A stretch of 64,000 bases of DNA from Vibrio variabilis (GTDB lineage Bacteria; Pseudomonadota; Gammaproteobacteria; Enterobacterales; Vibrionaceae): positions 62,001-126,000 of the forward strand of contig NZ_JYJK01000084.1 of NCBI RefSeq assembly GCF_003263785.1, given 5' to 3'. Position numbers and translations under genes: made by a program. Every line of letters begins with the position of its first letter. The stretch's first letter is position 1. Positions 17,544 through 27,958 of the stretch are shown piece by piece. The notes under the pieces are model-generated. The model ran no database searches. It was given only the letters and a program-made list of their open reading frames with translations, and was not told the DNA's origin.

Positions 17544-18028
17544 GGCATGGACCTTTTTATGGTGAATGATGGGGACAAACGCTGGATATTCAGAGTCTAA
17601 CTTATCCGCAGCCAATCTGCATAACTGACATCAGCGCGCACGATCCCGTATCTTGGTCGCGCATCATAAAGTTTACGATTCAAGAATGCCAGAGTTGAAC
17701 GCAGAAATTTCTCAAACCGTTGAAATAGTAAAAAGCAAACGGTTGCAATCACAAAAACCTTTCTATAGAATCCGCTCACCCCGAATTGGGGACTTACTGT
17801 CAGGCATTTTGTATAAGCTTCAAATATGGTGAAGCGTTTCTACAGAGCACCAATAATGCTCCGCTATAAAATGACTCGAATCCACATCTGCTCTTATGCC
17901 AAATAAGTCTGATCAGTGAGTGTTATTTATACACACGCACTTAATATCTGAGACAAGTGCGATCACTTAGATTTATTACTACCTATTTAATACGGACATT
18001 GCTAGGTAACACATGAAAGAGCTGTATC
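17544..18028. other. Long intergenic region upstream of nupC
   Basis: About 485 bp, AT-rich, with no convincing gene; a 60-codon leftward frame at 17597-17779 looks random. A dyad AAGTGCGATCACTT (17955-17968), 60 bp upstream of nupC, could be a CRP-like or nucleoside-repressor site but is a weak match. GCAAACGGTTGCAA near 17737 resembles CytR-type octamers. Confidence 0.35.
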
Positions 18029-19247
18029 ATGTCACTACTTATGAGCATTGTCGGAATCATCGCACTGCTATCGGTTGGTTTTCTTTTCTCTGAAAACCGT
18101 CAAGCCATCAATAAACGTACTGTCCTACTTGCCCTCACTGCACAAATTGGCTTTGGTGCCTTCGTTATGTTTGTCCCTCTGGGTGAGCAAATTTTGCAAG
18201 GCATGTCGAATGGCGTCAATCACGTTATTTCCTACGCTAATGAAGGTCTAGCGTTCGCTTTTGGTGGCTTAGGTAAGTTCGAAATGGGTTTCATTTTCGT
18301 TATCAACGTACTTTGCGTCATCATCTTTATTTCGGCACTTATTTCTGCACTGTACTACCTCAACATCATGCAAACGCTGATCAACGTCATTGGTGGTGTA
18401 CTAACCAAGCTACTTGGCACCTCTAAAGCAGAATCACTGAGCGCCACCGCAAACATTTTTGTTGGCCCTATCGAAGCGCCATCTATGATTCGCCCACTGG
18501 TCAAGAATATGACTCGTTCGGAGCTGTTCGCAGTGATGACTGGCGGTCTCGCGAGTGTCGCTGGTGGTACTATGATTGGCTATATCAGCTTAGGTGTGGA
18601 TCCAAAGTACATTATTACCGCATGTTTTATGACAGCGCCCGCTGGCCTGCTGTTTGCGAAGCTGCTATGTCCACAAACCGAGGAAGTGACGACTGACAAA
18701 GCCATCAAAGTTGACGACAAAGACGCACCAAAATCGCTGCTCGATGCGATTACAGAAGGCTCTCTAGTTGGTATGCACCAAGCAGCAACAGTAACCGCCC
18801 TCGTCATCTCTTTTGTTGCGTTAGTGGCACTACTTAACGGCATTATCTCCGGCTTGGTGGTCTTGCTGGCTTCGAGAACGCGAGCCTTGAACTGATTATC
18901 GGTTATATCCTGTCACCGCTGACATTCCTAATGGGAGTGCCGTGGAGCGAAGCGGTTACCGCGGGTGCGCTTATTGGTAAAAAGATTGCCGTAAACGAAT
19001 TTGTTGCTTACATGAACTTTGTTGAGATTAGCGAAACCTTGTCAGCAAAAACTCAAGCTATCATTGCCTTTAGCCTGTGCGGCTTTGCCAACATTGCTCG
19101 CTCGCCATGGTGATTGGTGGTATTGGCGCTATGAACCCAGAGCGTCGTCCCCTACTTGTTGAAATTGGCCCACGTGTACTATTTGGTGCCATTCTAGCGA
19201 ACTTAATGTCAGGCACTATCGCTGGCCTGCTTATCACTCTGTCTTAA
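18029..19247 (+). pseudogene. nupC: NupC concentrative nucleoside transporter, two frameshifts
   Basis: Pieces in three frames add up to a normal CNT transporter of about 406 aa: MSLLMSIVGIIALLSVGFLFSENRQAINKRTV, the conserved GPIEAPSMIRPLVKNMTRSELFAVMTGG, then LSPLTFLMGVPWSEAVTAGALIGKKIAVNEFVAY, and a C-terminus ending in LLITLS before the TAA at 19245. Break 1 (about 18857): GISGLGGLAGFENA is lost by one missing G. Break 2 (about 19090): ANISSLAMVIGG is lost by one missing base. Inner-membrane H+ or Na+ nucleoside uptake. It lies 11 bp upstream of deoD, forming a nucleoside-salvage operon. Confidence 0.9.
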
Positions 19248-19258
19248 GGAAAAACGCC

Positions 19259-19969
19259 ATGCCTACTCCACATATTAATGCGAACAAAGGTGACTTTGCG
19301 GAAACGATTCTAATGCCAGGTGACCCACTTCGCGCTAAGTTGATTGCTGAAACTTACCTAGAAAATCCGCGTTTGGTGAGCGACGTGCGTAACGTCTACG
19401 GCTACACCGGCTCTTACCAAGGTAAAGAGATCTCTGTTATGGCTCACGGTATGGGTGGCCCTTCTGCGACAATTTACTTTCATGAGTTAATGACTGAATT
19501 CGGCGTTAAGAACTTCATTCGAATCGGCAGCTGTGGTGCGATTCACGACGATGTAAAACTGAAAGATGTGATCGTCGCGATGGGTGCATCGACGGACTCT
19601 AAAATCAACCGCATTCGTTTCCGTGATCACGACTACGCCGCGCTAGCTGACTTCAACATGCTACAAAACTGTGTATCCGTGCTGAGCGAAACCGACATGA
19701 ACTACCGTGTGGGTCAAGTATTCTCTTCTGATCTGTTCTATCGTCCAGATTTTGATATGTATGAGCTGATGGCTAAGTACGGTGTACTGGGTGTAGAAAT
19801 GGAAGTGAACGCGCTTTACTCGTGTGCCGCTGAAAATGGCTGTAAAGCGATTGCAATGTGTACTGTGACCGATCACATCACCAAAGGTGAGCACCTCACC
19901 GCTGACGAACGTCGCACAGAGCTGCACGAAATGATTAACGTGGCGCTAAAAACCGCGTTGACGCTGTAA
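19259..19969 (+). CDS. deoD: Purine-nucleoside phosphorylase DeoD
   Basis: 236 aa, the standard DeoD length. MPTPHINANKGDFAETILMPGDPLRAKLIAETYL is the signature N-terminus, with phosphate-binding Gly20 and Arg24. The nucleoside-site VEMEVNALYSCAAENG and acid Asp in CTVTDHIT are present. It phosphorolyses purine (deoxy)nucleosides to base and ribose-1-phosphate in the cytoplasm. It follows nupC by 11 bp. The liberated guanine would feed the guanine deaminase encoded next. Confidence 0.97.
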   Translation: MPTPHINANKGDFAETILMPGDPLRAKLIAETYLENPRLVSDVRNVYGYTGSYQGKEISVMAHGMGGPSATIYFHELMTEFGVKNFIRIGSCGAIHDDVKLKDVIVAMGASTDSKINRIRFRDHDYAALADFNMLQNCVSVLSETDMNYRVGQVFSSDLFYRPDFDMYELMAKYGVLGVEMEVNALYSCAAENGCKAIAMCTVTDHITKGEHLTADERRTELHEMINVALKTALTL

Positions 19970-19977
19970 CCATTATC

Positions 19978-20003
19978 AAGCCCAGCATTTGACTGGGCTT
20001 TTT
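19978..20003 (+). terminator. Terminator after deoD
   Basis: AAGCCCAG (19978-19985) and CTGGGCTT (19993-20000) followed by TTT. Confidence 0.88.
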
Positions 20004-20070
20004 AATCGTTGATTTTCAAAAGTCACTTTTTGCCGAGTTGGATTTTAGCCACACGTTTTTAGGAACTGAG

Positions 20071-21416
20071 ATGTCAAATCAAGCCTTTGTTGCCAATCTA
20101 TATCATGCCCCAGAGAAAGGGTCATTCGACTATATCGAGCAGGCGTGTATTGAAGTGGACGATTTGGGAATGATTACCCAAGTACTGTCACCCGATCACC
20201 CAAACTACGCAACGCTAGTCGAACAACACGAAAATACTCGTAGCTTAACGCGCCTTGCCGACCATCAATACTTACTGCCGGGACTCGTCGATCTTCATAC
20301 CCACGCACCGCAGTGGCCTCAAGCAGGCAAAGGACTGGATCTTCCGCTGCATGATTGGCTAAACCAGTACACTTTTCCGCTAGAGAGCCGCTACAGCGAC
20401 CTCACATTTGCCGCTCGAATTTACCCTGAGTTAGTCGACACACTGCTTGCGCATGGCACCACTACCGCCATGTACTTTGCCACCATTGACAGTGCACCAT
20501 CAGAATACCTCGCGAGCGTGTGTAAAGAGAAAGGACAACGTGCGCTTGTTGGTAAAATCTCTATGGATGAAAAATCGATGTGTCCGGATTACTACGTTGA
20601 ATCATCCACGCAGCAGGCGCTCTCTGACGCAGAAGCTTTCATCCAAAATGTGAATGAAATAGACGCAAAGCAAGGATTGATTTATCCCGTAGTCACACCC
20701 CGCTTTGTACCGACATCAACCAAAGCACTACTAGAGGGTTTGAGCAAACTGGTTTCCCAATATCAGTGCCACGTGCAAACTCATGCCTCAGAAAGCGATT
20801 GGGCTCGAGATTTCACAGAGCAGACCTATCAAAAAACGGATGTTGAGTTGTACAACGAAACAGGACTGCTGACGCGTAAAACGGTACTCGCCCATTCAAT
20901 CTTTCTCAGTGAAAGTGATAAAGAAACCATCAAAACTGTTGGCGCTGGCATTGCGCACTGCCCTCTCTCCAACATGTACTTTGCCGATGCCGCATTTCCA
21001 CTAAGAGAAGCAATCGATAAAGACCTTCATGTCGGTCTAGGCTCCGATTTATCCGGTGGACCACTGCCTTCTATCTTTCACGCAGCATTAGATGCAGTGA
21101 GTCATTCTCGCGTGCGCGAAGCAGGCACGAATACCCATATCATGGAACAGCGCGGTGAAGCGAGCACGCGCGTGTCATTTGTGGAAGCATTCTGGCTCGC
21201 AACTCATGGTGGTGGCCTAACGCTTGATTTACCGGTTGGCGTATTCAAGCCGGATACTACTTCGACGCACTTGTGGTTGATAGCAACACCCATGGTAGCC
21301 AAGTTCGTATTTATGATGATCTCGATAGCGAGCAAGACATCTTGGAGAAAATCATTGTGCATACCACCGAACCTGCGATTTCGTCAGTTTGGGTGAATGG
21401 CCGAAAAGTGAAGTGA
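20071..21416 (+). pseudogene. guaD: Guanine deaminase, frameshifted near the C-terminus
   Basis: ATG at 20071 with AGGAACTGAG upstream. About 448 aa. Zinc-amidohydrolase motifs are clear: LPGLVDLHTHAPQWPQAGKGLDLPLHDWL, HAHASE-type HVQTHASESD and VGLGSDLSGG. The frame breaks at about 21253, where VFKPGYYFDALVVD should follow; restoring one G (CCGGGA) gives it back. The tail then runs to KIIVHTTEPAISSVWVNGRKVK, stop at 21414. It converts guanine to xanthine. It is separate from nupC-deoD because a terminator intervenes, but functionally linked. Confidence 0.92.
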
Positions 21417-21458
21417 CGTTAAGGGCAACATTGCTTGCAATGCACTGTAATATTGGAA

Positions 21459-21491
21459 TAATTAGCCCGCGCTGAATGCGCGGGCTAATTT
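21459..21491. terminator. Terminator between guaD and the parvulin gene
   Basis: AATTAGCCCGCGC and GCGCGGGCTAATT with a 5-nt loop. The T run is short on both sides. Convergent arrangement. Confidence 0.75.
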
Positions 21492-21531
21492 GTATTTGAA
21501 CATCTCTGTTGAGCGAGAATACGTGAAGGAC

Positions 21532-21810
21532 TCAAGTTCTATACAAAACCTTTACAACATGCCATCCGAATTTCGTCTTCACCAAATGTGGTACAAGCGT
21601 TTCGCCAGAGAAGCAGACTTTATCAAATTGAGGTACCATTTGGCCTTTGCGGAACTCACCTAAATCGCCGCCTTTTTTGCCTGATGGGCAGGTGGAGTAC
21701 TTTTTCGCAAGTGTTTGGAACTTAGCACCTTTCTTCAGCTGTTTGATAATATCTTCAGCTTGCTCTTTGTGTTTAACCAAAATGTGAAGTGCTGCCGCAG
21801 TTCTCGCCAT
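21532..21810 (-). CDS. ppiC: Parvulin-type peptidyl-prolyl cis-trans isomerase
   Basis: 92 aa, a single free-standing PpiC domain with no signal peptide. [50 protein letters not shown] and [11 protein letters not shown] are the core parvulin motifs, including the two conserved His and the substrate Met/Phe. It acts as a cytoplasmic prolyl isomerase/chaperone. It is alone in its transcript. Confidence 0.95.
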   Translation of the reverse strand: MARTAAALHILVKHKEQAEDIIKQLKKGAKFQTLAKKYSTCPSGKKGGDLGEFRKGQMVPQFDKVCFSGETLVPHLVKTKFGWHVVKVLYRT

Positions 21811-21988
21811 GGGTTGCCTCGATCTTTATTCGACTATGGGATGATAAGTGGCGCTGAGTGTAATTCAAAATGAGATTCAAATCACGTTTACTTTTCACGT
21901 AACTAAAGTTTTTCGGGCAACTGCCGCATTAACATTTGCTAGGAAAGTTTATAAAATCAATCTATTGGCGAATAGAGAAAGCAATATA

Positions 21989-22894
21989 ATGAAAGCAACC
22001 ATCAGTAAGGCAAATCAATCACAGGGCATGTTGTTGTTTACACTTAACATGCAAAAGCAACGTTTTGCCATCGGTACACTCAAGGTGCGTGAGATCGTTC
22101 CTTTCATGCCGACGACACAGATTCCCTACTCACACCAGCACGTGGTAGGTACGGTGAGTATTCGCGGCCTAACCGTCCCCGTTATTGATATGGCTGCGGC
22201 TATCGGCTTTCGTCCTATTGCGCCAGAAGAGTACAACAGCACCTATCTGGTCGTTACAGACTGCCTGCGCACTGTCGTCGCCTTCATGGTGCGAGAGATA
22301 GACAAAATCATCGAGTGTGATTGGAAATCGATTGAGCCTGCACCGGAGAGCAGCGGCAAAAATGTGTTTGTCACTGGCGTAACACGTTTTAATGACCAAA
22401 TCGTCCAATTGCTGGATGTCGAGTTGTTGCTATCGAAAATTTATCCGCAATACGCTGATACCAAAATTCCTATGCTCACCGATGTGCAGAGGGAGCGAAT
22501 TAAAGCGCTCAATATCTTGTTGGTGGATGACTCTTCTATTGCCCGCAAACAGCTTGGTGATGCACTTAACCAAATTAATATTCCGTTCGATATTTGCAAA
22601 GACGGCAACAGCGCTCTCACATTTATGCGCAATAAAGCCGAGCAAAACGATGCCATCGACATTCTTGTGAGCGATATCGAAATGCCAGGCTTAGATGGCT
22701 ATGAGTTGGCATTTGAAGTACAAAATGACCCTAGCTTGGGACACGCCTATCGAATACTGCATACATCGTTATCTAGCGAAATGTGTACCGAACGTGCTCA
22801 TCAGGTGGGTGCTCATGAAGCATTAGTGAAATTTAATGCAGGTGAGCTTATTGAAGCAATGTTGCGCGGTGCTGAGCAGCTTACCGCTCACTAA
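21989..22894 (+). CDS. cheV: CheV: CheW-receiver chemotaxis coupling protein
   Basis: 301 aa from the ATG at 21989; an upstream frame extension lacks a ribosome site. The CheW-like domain spans about 10-165 (FTLNMQKQRFAIGTLKVREIV, GTVSIRGLTVPVIDMAAAIG). A receiver domain follows (ILLVDDSSIARKQ, phospho-acceptor Asp in LVSDIEMPGLDGYEL, Thr/Ser in ILHTSLSS, Lys in LVKFNAGE). CheV couples chemoreceptors to CheA and is tuned by phosphorylation. Vibrios carry several paralogues. Which one this is cannot be said, and no che operon is adjacent. Confidence 0.95.
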   Translation: MKATISKANQSQGMLLFTLNMQKQRFAIGTLKVREIVPFMPTTQIPYSHQHVVGTVSIRGLTVPVIDMAAAIGFRPIAPEEYNSTYLVVTDCLRTVVAFMVREIDKIIECDWKSIEPAPESSGKNVFVTGVTRFNDQIVQLLDVELLLSKIYPQYADTKIPMLTDVQRERIKALNILLVDDSSIARKQLGDALNQINIPFDICKDGNSALTFMRNKAEQNDAIDILVSDIEMPGLDGYELAFEVQNDPSLGHAYRILHTSLSSEMCTERAHQVGAHEALVKFNAGELIEAMLRGAEQLTAH

Positions 22895-22963
22895 CTCCCC
22901 TTTAATCTCTAATCATAAAGCCGCTTCCCATCAAAGAAAGCGGCGCAAGCAACCTAGGTTTAA

Positions 22964-23607
22964 CTAGTTCGCGTCGTAATTGTTGTTTGGAGCAAACGAG
23001 AAACCCTGACCACCAATCGATGCCTCATACATTAGACCGCCCTTGGTCATAGTAAACACCGCCATTCCATTGATGTAAGTCGCCTGGCTTTGCTTATCCC
23101 CGCTTGTGCACCTGCACCAGTAGAGCCCGCTTGCGCACTCGCGCCTAGTGTCAGCGCCACAGCAGAAGCTTGCGCACCAAATTCAAAGCTGCCGCTGGTG
23201 AATGCGTAATAATCCGCCTTGCTCTCAAAGAAAATAATTTCGCTGTAAGCTTGGGCTCCAAGTTGCAATCCAATGCTTAGCTGCGCCAATGTTGAATCCC
23301 CCACATGCACACCTTGCTTGTAGACTTGCCCTTCACCATAGGAACCGCCAATACCAAAGCCACCCTTGCCGACGGTCGGGAATACCGCGTAGCCGTAAGC
23401 GTTCTCAAAAAACGGTAAGGTGGCAGGGGCTTGTTTAAACTTATTGAGTGTCGCCTCATATTTACTACTTGATTCAGTACTCTCAGAGCTGACTTCTTTA
23501 CTTGTCTCTTGTGCTTTTACGTCTGAGCCCGTTTCTTCGGCTGCAAATGCGCTAGGGGAAAGTGCCAAACAGGCAGCAAGAAAATAGGGCGTGGCCTTTA
23601 CTAACAT
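22964..23607 (-). pseudogene. SYLF (YSC84-like) envelope protein, one frameshift
   Basis: Signal peptide (MLVKATPYFLAACLALSPSAFA), a Ser/Glu-rich linker (about 25-50), then the SYLF domain (FKQAPATLPFFENAYGYAVFPTVGKGGFGIGGSYGEGQVY, QLSIGLQLGAQAYSEIIFFES). The frame breaks at about 23097 after GAGAQAG. One added G gives DKQSQATYINGMAVFTMTKGGLMYEASIGGQGFSF and a stop at 22964. SYLF domains bind phospholipids. The bacterial function is unknown. The gene is monocistronic on the minus strand. Confidence 0.87.
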
Positions 23608-23772
23608 TTTGTTTTCCTTGTTTAGGGTCGGTATTACGTCAAAGCTAAACTGAATTTTTAGACGACATACCTTACGGTTAGTTCAACTCAGCGCCACAAA
23701 TTGACATCACCCTTTTGCACCCAACAAGAATCAGCTCTACACTAGTCAATAGCCTGGGAGATTCATAACATA

Positions 23773-24450
23773 ATGAAAACTATGATAAAGAAGCTATTTA
23801 TCAATATCACCTGCATTCTGCTTGGCGTACCGCTGCTATTGGTGATTTTCTTTAAGTTTATTAATCCGCCTATTTGGGGATGGAAGATTGCCCGAACTCT
23901 GTCGCCCCCGGAGGGGTATCCCACACAAGTCCATCAGCAATGGGCGTCACTAGAAACTATCTCACCAAATATGCCTAAAGCAGTCATAGCATCCGAAGAC
24001 CAACGATTTCCCGATCACCACGGAATCGATGTTGTTGCTCTGTGGAGTGTCATTTCAAACAGCGGTGCTGATGGTCCGAGTCGTGGGGCAAGTACCATTA
24101 CTCAGCAAACCGCTAAAAACGTGTTCTTATTTCCGAGTCAAACGTACATACGAAAGGCCTATGAACTGTATATCGCGCTTTTGTTAGAAGTAATTTGGGG
24201 CAAGGCGCGTATTATGGAGGTGTACCTTAATGTCATTGAGTTCGGCCCTGGGATCTATGGCGTTGAGGCCGCTAGTCAGAAGTTTTTCAAAGTACCGTCG
24301 TCTCAATTAACCGCGATTCAGGCAGCACAGCTTGCGGTTGTACTACCAAACCCTTATCGAATTCGCCCTACCCCGATGTCTGATTACGTAAACAGACGAA
24401 CACACTGGGTAGTGACACAAATGAACAACTTAGGGCAGCTTACGCTCTAA
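23773..24450 (+). CDS. mtgA: Monofunctional peptidoglycan glycosyltransferase MtgA
   Basis: 225 aa. One N-terminal membrane anchor (about 8-28), then a GT51 domain: VIASEDQRFPDHHGID with the catalytic Glu, GASTITQQTAKNVFL, KARIMEVYLNVIEFGPGIYGVEAASQKFF with the second Glu, and VLPNPYRIRP. There is no transpeptidase domain. It polymerises lipid II into glycan strands at the inner membrane. Single gene. Confidence 0.96.
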   Translation: MKTMIKKLFINITCILLGVPLLLVIFFKFINPPIWGWKIARTLSPPEGYPTQVHQQWASLETISPNMPKAVIASEDQRFPDHHGIDVVALWSVISNSGADGPSRGASTITQQTAKNVFLFPSQTYIRKAYELYIALLLEVIWGKARIMEVYLNVIEFGPGIYGVEAASQKFFKVPSSQLTAIQAAQLAVVLPNPYRIRPTPMSDYVNRRTHWVVTQMNNLGQLTL

Positions 24451-24515
24451 TGGTTCAATCGCTGACTTGAGCAAAGACCAGCAACGCTTCGTGAAATAGG
24501 CGTTCTTTAGTAAAC

Positions 24516-24579
24516 AAGCTCTGTCGCATAGAAGTTCTGTAGCATAGAAGTTTTGCAGCATAGAAGCTCTATGGAATAA
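24516..24579. repeat. Four tandem 16-bp repeats
   Basis: Units at 24516, 24532, 24548 and 24564 with consensus AAGTTCTGTAGCATAG; 1-4 mismatches each, the last degenerate. It lies between the converging mtgA and MFS genes, 17 bp from the latter's stop. It looks like a small VNTR with no coding role. Confidence 0.85.
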
Positions 24580-24595
24580 AAACGCAGCGAAAAAG

Positions 24596-25807
24596 TTAGT
24601 TGTCTACAGGTGTAACGCTGTCTCCAAAACGTCGAACCTGGCTCATCAGCAATACGACTGCCATTAATAACGCAGACATAACATAGAAGCGCCCCAATGC
24701 CACTTGATTGGTCACCCAGTACTCCACTAAAAATCCACCAAACACGCCCGCAATCACCATTTGTATCGATCCTGAAAGCGCCGAAACCGAACCAGCTTGA
24801 GTCTTATGTGGCTCAAGTAACAGAGCAATAGAGATTGGAAACGACAGTCCTTGGGCAATCGTCAGCACAGTGAATGCGAGGAGTAGATTGAACACTGTCA
24901 TCTCTACCATTAGCAGCCAAAGTCCCGCCATTGCTGACAATACAATCGCTAGGAATAAAATCCAGCTGTTTGAAAAGTAACGGTTTAATATATTGAGCGA
25001 GACACTACCCATCATTAAGCCGGCCGATGGGATGATCATAATCGATCCATATTCTGCTGCGGTCAGCCCCAGTTCGTGCTGCATTAGAAACGGAAACAAG
25101 CTAAGCGATACCACAGCAGTAAGGTAACTGATCCAATTATAGCTCGCACTTCCAATAACTTGAGGGTTTACAATCAATTTGGCGTACGTCTGCATGACCT
25201 GTTTAGGTTTAAAGGCACGTGGGGCATAGGGCAAGGTTTCTGGCAGGATAAACCAGCCCAAAGTAAAGATTGCCACCAAGTACACCAGCACAAAGACAAA
25301 TACCGCTTCCCAGTCCAAATGAAATGCAATCCAACCGCCAAACACTGGGGCAATAATCGGCATCACCGACGCCGTTACCGAGATGTAAGACAAAGCTTTG
25401 GTGAGCTGCTTACCGTCATAACTATCACGCAGCACACTCCGCCCAAGCACCGAAGCACTTCCTGCACCTAAGCCTTGCAATAGCCTGCCAAATTCAAGTA
25501 CGGCAAAGTGATCACTAAATACGATACACAGCAAGGTACCCAGCAAATAAACACCTTGTCCCAAGATGAAGACTGGGCGTCGACCGATAGCATCTGACAA
25601 AGGCCCGTAGAAGAGTTGTGACAGACCAAATCCAACCAAAAACAAAGTCACTAGCATTTGAACGTCGGCATGACCAACCGCAAGTGACTCACTAATTAGA
25701 GGCAGTGAAGGCAGGTAAATACTTACGCCAACTTGACCCGTTGCGATGATCATCATCGCGAGCAACATTGGCGTTTTATTGAATGATTTTGGCTTTGTTT
25801 TATTCAT
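24596..25807 (-). CDS. Bcr/CflA-family MFS drug efflux transporter
   Basis: 403 aa from the ATG at 25807 (GTG at 25813 is the alternative). Twelve hydrophobic segments. MFS motif A is FYGPLSDAIGRRPVFILGQ, and the 12-TMS drug:H+ antiporter motif C region is GWIAFHLDWEAVF. The family exports bicyclomycin, chloramphenicol, sulfonamides and peptides. It is divergent from a LysR-type gene 90 bp away, the usual sign that the latter regulates it. Confidence 0.9.
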   Translation of the reverse strand: MNKTKPKSFNKTPMLLAMMIIATGQVGVSIYLPSLPLISESLAVGHADVQMLVTLFLVGFGLSQLFYGPLSDAIGRRPVFILGQGVYLLGTLLCIVFSDHFAVLEFGRLLQGLGAGSASVLGRSVLRDSYDGKQLTKALSYISVTASVMPIIAPVFGGWIAFHLDWEAVFVFVLVYLVAIFTLGWFILPETLPYAPRAFKPKQVMQTYAKLIVNPQVIGSASYNWISYLTAVVSLSLFPFLMQHELGLTAAEYGSIMIIPSAGLMMGSVSLNILNRYFSNSWILFLAIVLSAMAGLWLLMVEMTVFNLLLAFTVLTIAQGLSFPISIALLLEPHKTQAGSVSALSGSIQMVIAGVFGGFLVEYWVTNQVALGRFYVMSALLMAVVLLMSQVRRFGDSVTPVDN

Positions 25808-25897
25808 ACACACATTCTATATTGCGTATGAATCATTGATAATACACCATAAAGGAAACAGAATGCGTCCCGTTAGGAAATAATTAAGAGGCTGAAT

Positions 25898-26788
25898 ATG
25901 GACTGGATATCGTGTATCAACACTTACATTCGAGTGGTCGAAGAGGGAAGTTTCAACGGCGCAGCTCGCCGCCTCAACACCACCAGCTCAGCCATCAGCA
26001 AACGCGTCCATTGGCTTGAAGAACGCATTGGCGTGCAACTACTCAAGCGCACGACTCGCTCAGTGACACAAACCGAAGCGGGTGCCCTTTTCTATCAACG
26101 TGCCAAAGACTCGCTTGACCGGTTTCAGTCCATTATCGACGAAACTCGCTCCGTCAATGAGACCCCTGCGGGACTGCTAAAAATCGGTGCCACCATTGCC
26201 GTTGGGTCGAAATTCCTAGTTCAGTATCTCAACGATTTCCTCATCCAATATCCCGACATTCGCATCCAGCTCACCACGACAGTTCCCGGCGCGATGCCCG
26301 ACAGCAACTTGGATGTGTTTATCAGCCGTGAGCTCGACACGCTGAATGCTCTGAGCATTAAACAAACCCCACTGTTTGAGCAGAGAATTGGTTTTTATGC
26401 CGCCCCTTCTTACATTGCTAAGTTTGGTGAGCCACAAACGGTTGAATCACTCAAGCAGCACAATATTTTGATTTGGGGAGAGCGCCCTCAACGAGAATAC
26501 AAAATTTCCAAAAATCAGCGCATCATGCTTTCTGGAAACTTTGCGACCACCAATCCCGAGGCGCTGTTTTACGCAGCCAAAAGCGGCATGGGCGTGCTGA
26601 TTAGCAATGACATCATGATCAAAGAAGATGTCAAAACTGGTGCCTTGATTCGCATACTGCCAGAGATCCAAGCCATGGACTCCACAGTCTACGCCTACTA
26701 CCCAAAACTCGACTACGACCACACGCGTACCAAGCTATTTCTTGATTACATAAAAATGCGTCTCGCACAGTCGAACGAGGAGTCGTAA
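25898..26788 (+). CDS. LysR-family transcriptional regulator
   Basis: 296 aa. N-terminal winged HTH (CINTYIRVVEEGSFNGAARRLNTTSSAISKRVHWLEERIGVQLLKRTTRSV) is followed by a periplasmic-binding-type effector domain (GLLKIGATIAVGSKFLVQYLNDFLIQYPDIRI). It belongs to the CrgA/DsdC-like branch by general appearance. It is divergent from the MFS pump, and autoregulation plus control of that pump is the likely circuit. The inducer is unknown. Confidence 0.93.
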   Translation: MDWISCINTYIRVVEEGSFNGAARRLNTTSSAISKRVHWLEERIGVQLLKRTTRSVTQTEAGALFYQRAKDSLDRFQSIIDETRSVNETPAGLLKIGATIAVGSKFLVQYLNDFLIQYPDIRIQLTTTVPGAMPDSNLDVFISRELDTLNALSIKQTPLFEQRIGFYAAPSYIAKFGEPQTVESLKQHNILIWGERPQREYKISKNQRIMLSGNFATTNPEALFYAAKSGMGVLISNDIMIKEDVKTGALIRILPEIQAMDSTVYAYYPKLDYDHTRTKLFLDYIKMRLAQSNEES

Positions 26789-26847
26789 TCCATTCCGTCA
26801 AAACAGGTTTTAAAGCGTCCCACGCCGCTGCATTGCACTAAAATCAG

Positions 26848-27084
26848 TCACACTGCACGAGTGAAGTGCATCTTCACCTTAGTAAGAAATGACTCAATGC
26901 TATATATCGCAACAAACAAACAGGAGAAAAACCACAGCACGTGCATCATGATCACTAACCAAGAGTTTTTCCACTCAGATGCTGTACTAACAATGGCTTG
27001 CATACCAAAAAAGTAAATCATCACTCCCAGAATTAAAGCCAAGCTCAAGAACATCGCGGTAATCAATGGAAACCATTTCGTCAT
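26848..27084 (-). CDS. Small two-span membrane protein
   Basis: 78 aa from the ATG at 27084, preceded by a perfect GGAGG. Two hydrophobic segments (LITAMFLSLALILGVMIYFFGM and WLVIMMHVLWFFSCLFVAIYSI) joined by a short polar loop, with a basic C-terminus. No recognised family. Single gene between lysR and azoR. Confidence 0.68.
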   Translation of the reverse strand: MTKWFPLITAMFLSLALILGVMIYFFGMQAIVSTASEWKNSWLVIMMHVLWFFSCLFVAIYSIESFLTKVKMHFTRAV

Positions 27085-27288
27085 GGGAACCTCCAAAAAG
27101 TAGATTTAAGTTACAAGTACTACGGGAAACCGAGCATAAATAGTGCCACTTTTTATAAGGTTATTTTGGTGTTCAAATTTTTCGAACTAGATGCTCAAAC
27201 AAACGACCTTAAACGTCATCATCATAGTTATTAGACTGATTCCAAAGATTGAGAAGCAAATGTTGCTTCAGATAAAGAGGATAGTCCT

Positions 27289-27870
27289 ATGTCGAATACA
27301 CTTGTTTTAAAATCCAGCATTCTTGGTGACCATTCACAGTCAAATCAAATCATCGCGCAAGCCGTCGAGGGCAAGTCAAATGTAACAACTCGCGATCTTG
27401 CCGCTGAGCCAATTCCAGTTCTGGACATGGCCGTAGCAACCGCGCTTCGCAGCAACGGTGACGATCTATCCGACGAGCTAAAACAGATCGTTGAACTGTC
27501 TGATACCTTGATTGCTGAGCTTAAGCAGGCAGATACCGTAGTGATTGCAGCGCCAATGTATAACTTCATGATCCCAACGCAGCTTAAGAACTACTTCGAC
27601 CTTATTGCTCGTGCTGGCGTCACTTTCAAATACACTGAGACCGGCCCCGTTGGCCTTATCGAAAACAAAAAAGTTATTGTGCTAACCACTCGCGGTGGCA
27701 TTCACAAAGATACGCCAAGAGATAGCATGCATGACTACTTAGCGACGATTCTTGGCTTCCTAGGTATGACCGACGTTGAATTTGTTTACGCCGAAGCGCT
27801 GAACATGGGTGATGAGCCAGCGGCTGAAAATAGAGCCTCCGCATTAGACGCCCTCAGCCAATTGGTGTAA
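27289..27870 (+). CDS. azoR: FMN-dependent NADH:azoreductase/quinone reductase
   Basis: 193 aa. A flavodoxin-fold enzyme with the N-terminal phosphate loop [14 protein letters not shown], the AzoR signature [39 protein letters not shown], and VLTTRGGIH binding the isoalloxazine ring. It reduces quinones and azo compounds with NADH in two-electron steps, protecting against thiol and quinone stress. Single gene with an AGAGGATAG ribosome site. Confidence 0.95.
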   Translation: MSNTLVLKSSILGDHSQSNQIIAQAVEGKSNVTTRDLAAEPIPVLDMAVATALRSNGDDLSDELKQIVELSDTLIAELKQADTVVIAAPMYNFMIPTQLKNYFDLIARAGVTFKYTETGPVGLIENKKVIVLTTRGGIHKDTPRDSMHDYLATILGFLGMTDVEFVYAEALNMGDEPAAENRASALDALSQLV

Positions 27871-27958
27871 CGCGTCTGCCAATTACAGAAAGAATGGATT
27901 GAGAAAGTGGTGAGTTGGCCTAGTGCCACTCACCACTTTTTTCTGAACGTAACAAATA

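Noticed and set aside
17597..17779. 60-codon leftward frame upstream of yibL
   Set aside because: No ribosome site, low-complexity basic/aromatic product, and it overlaps the extension region already rejected for the yibL start.
18857..19090. Programmed frameshifting in nupC, ctaD and hut genes
   Set aside because: No slippery heptamers with downstream pseudoknots were seen. The breaks are one-base losses in many unrelated genes, which fits sequencing error better.
24516..24579. Short CRISPR-like array
   Set aside because: Units are contiguous with no spacers and no cas genes are nearby, so it is a plain tandem repeat.
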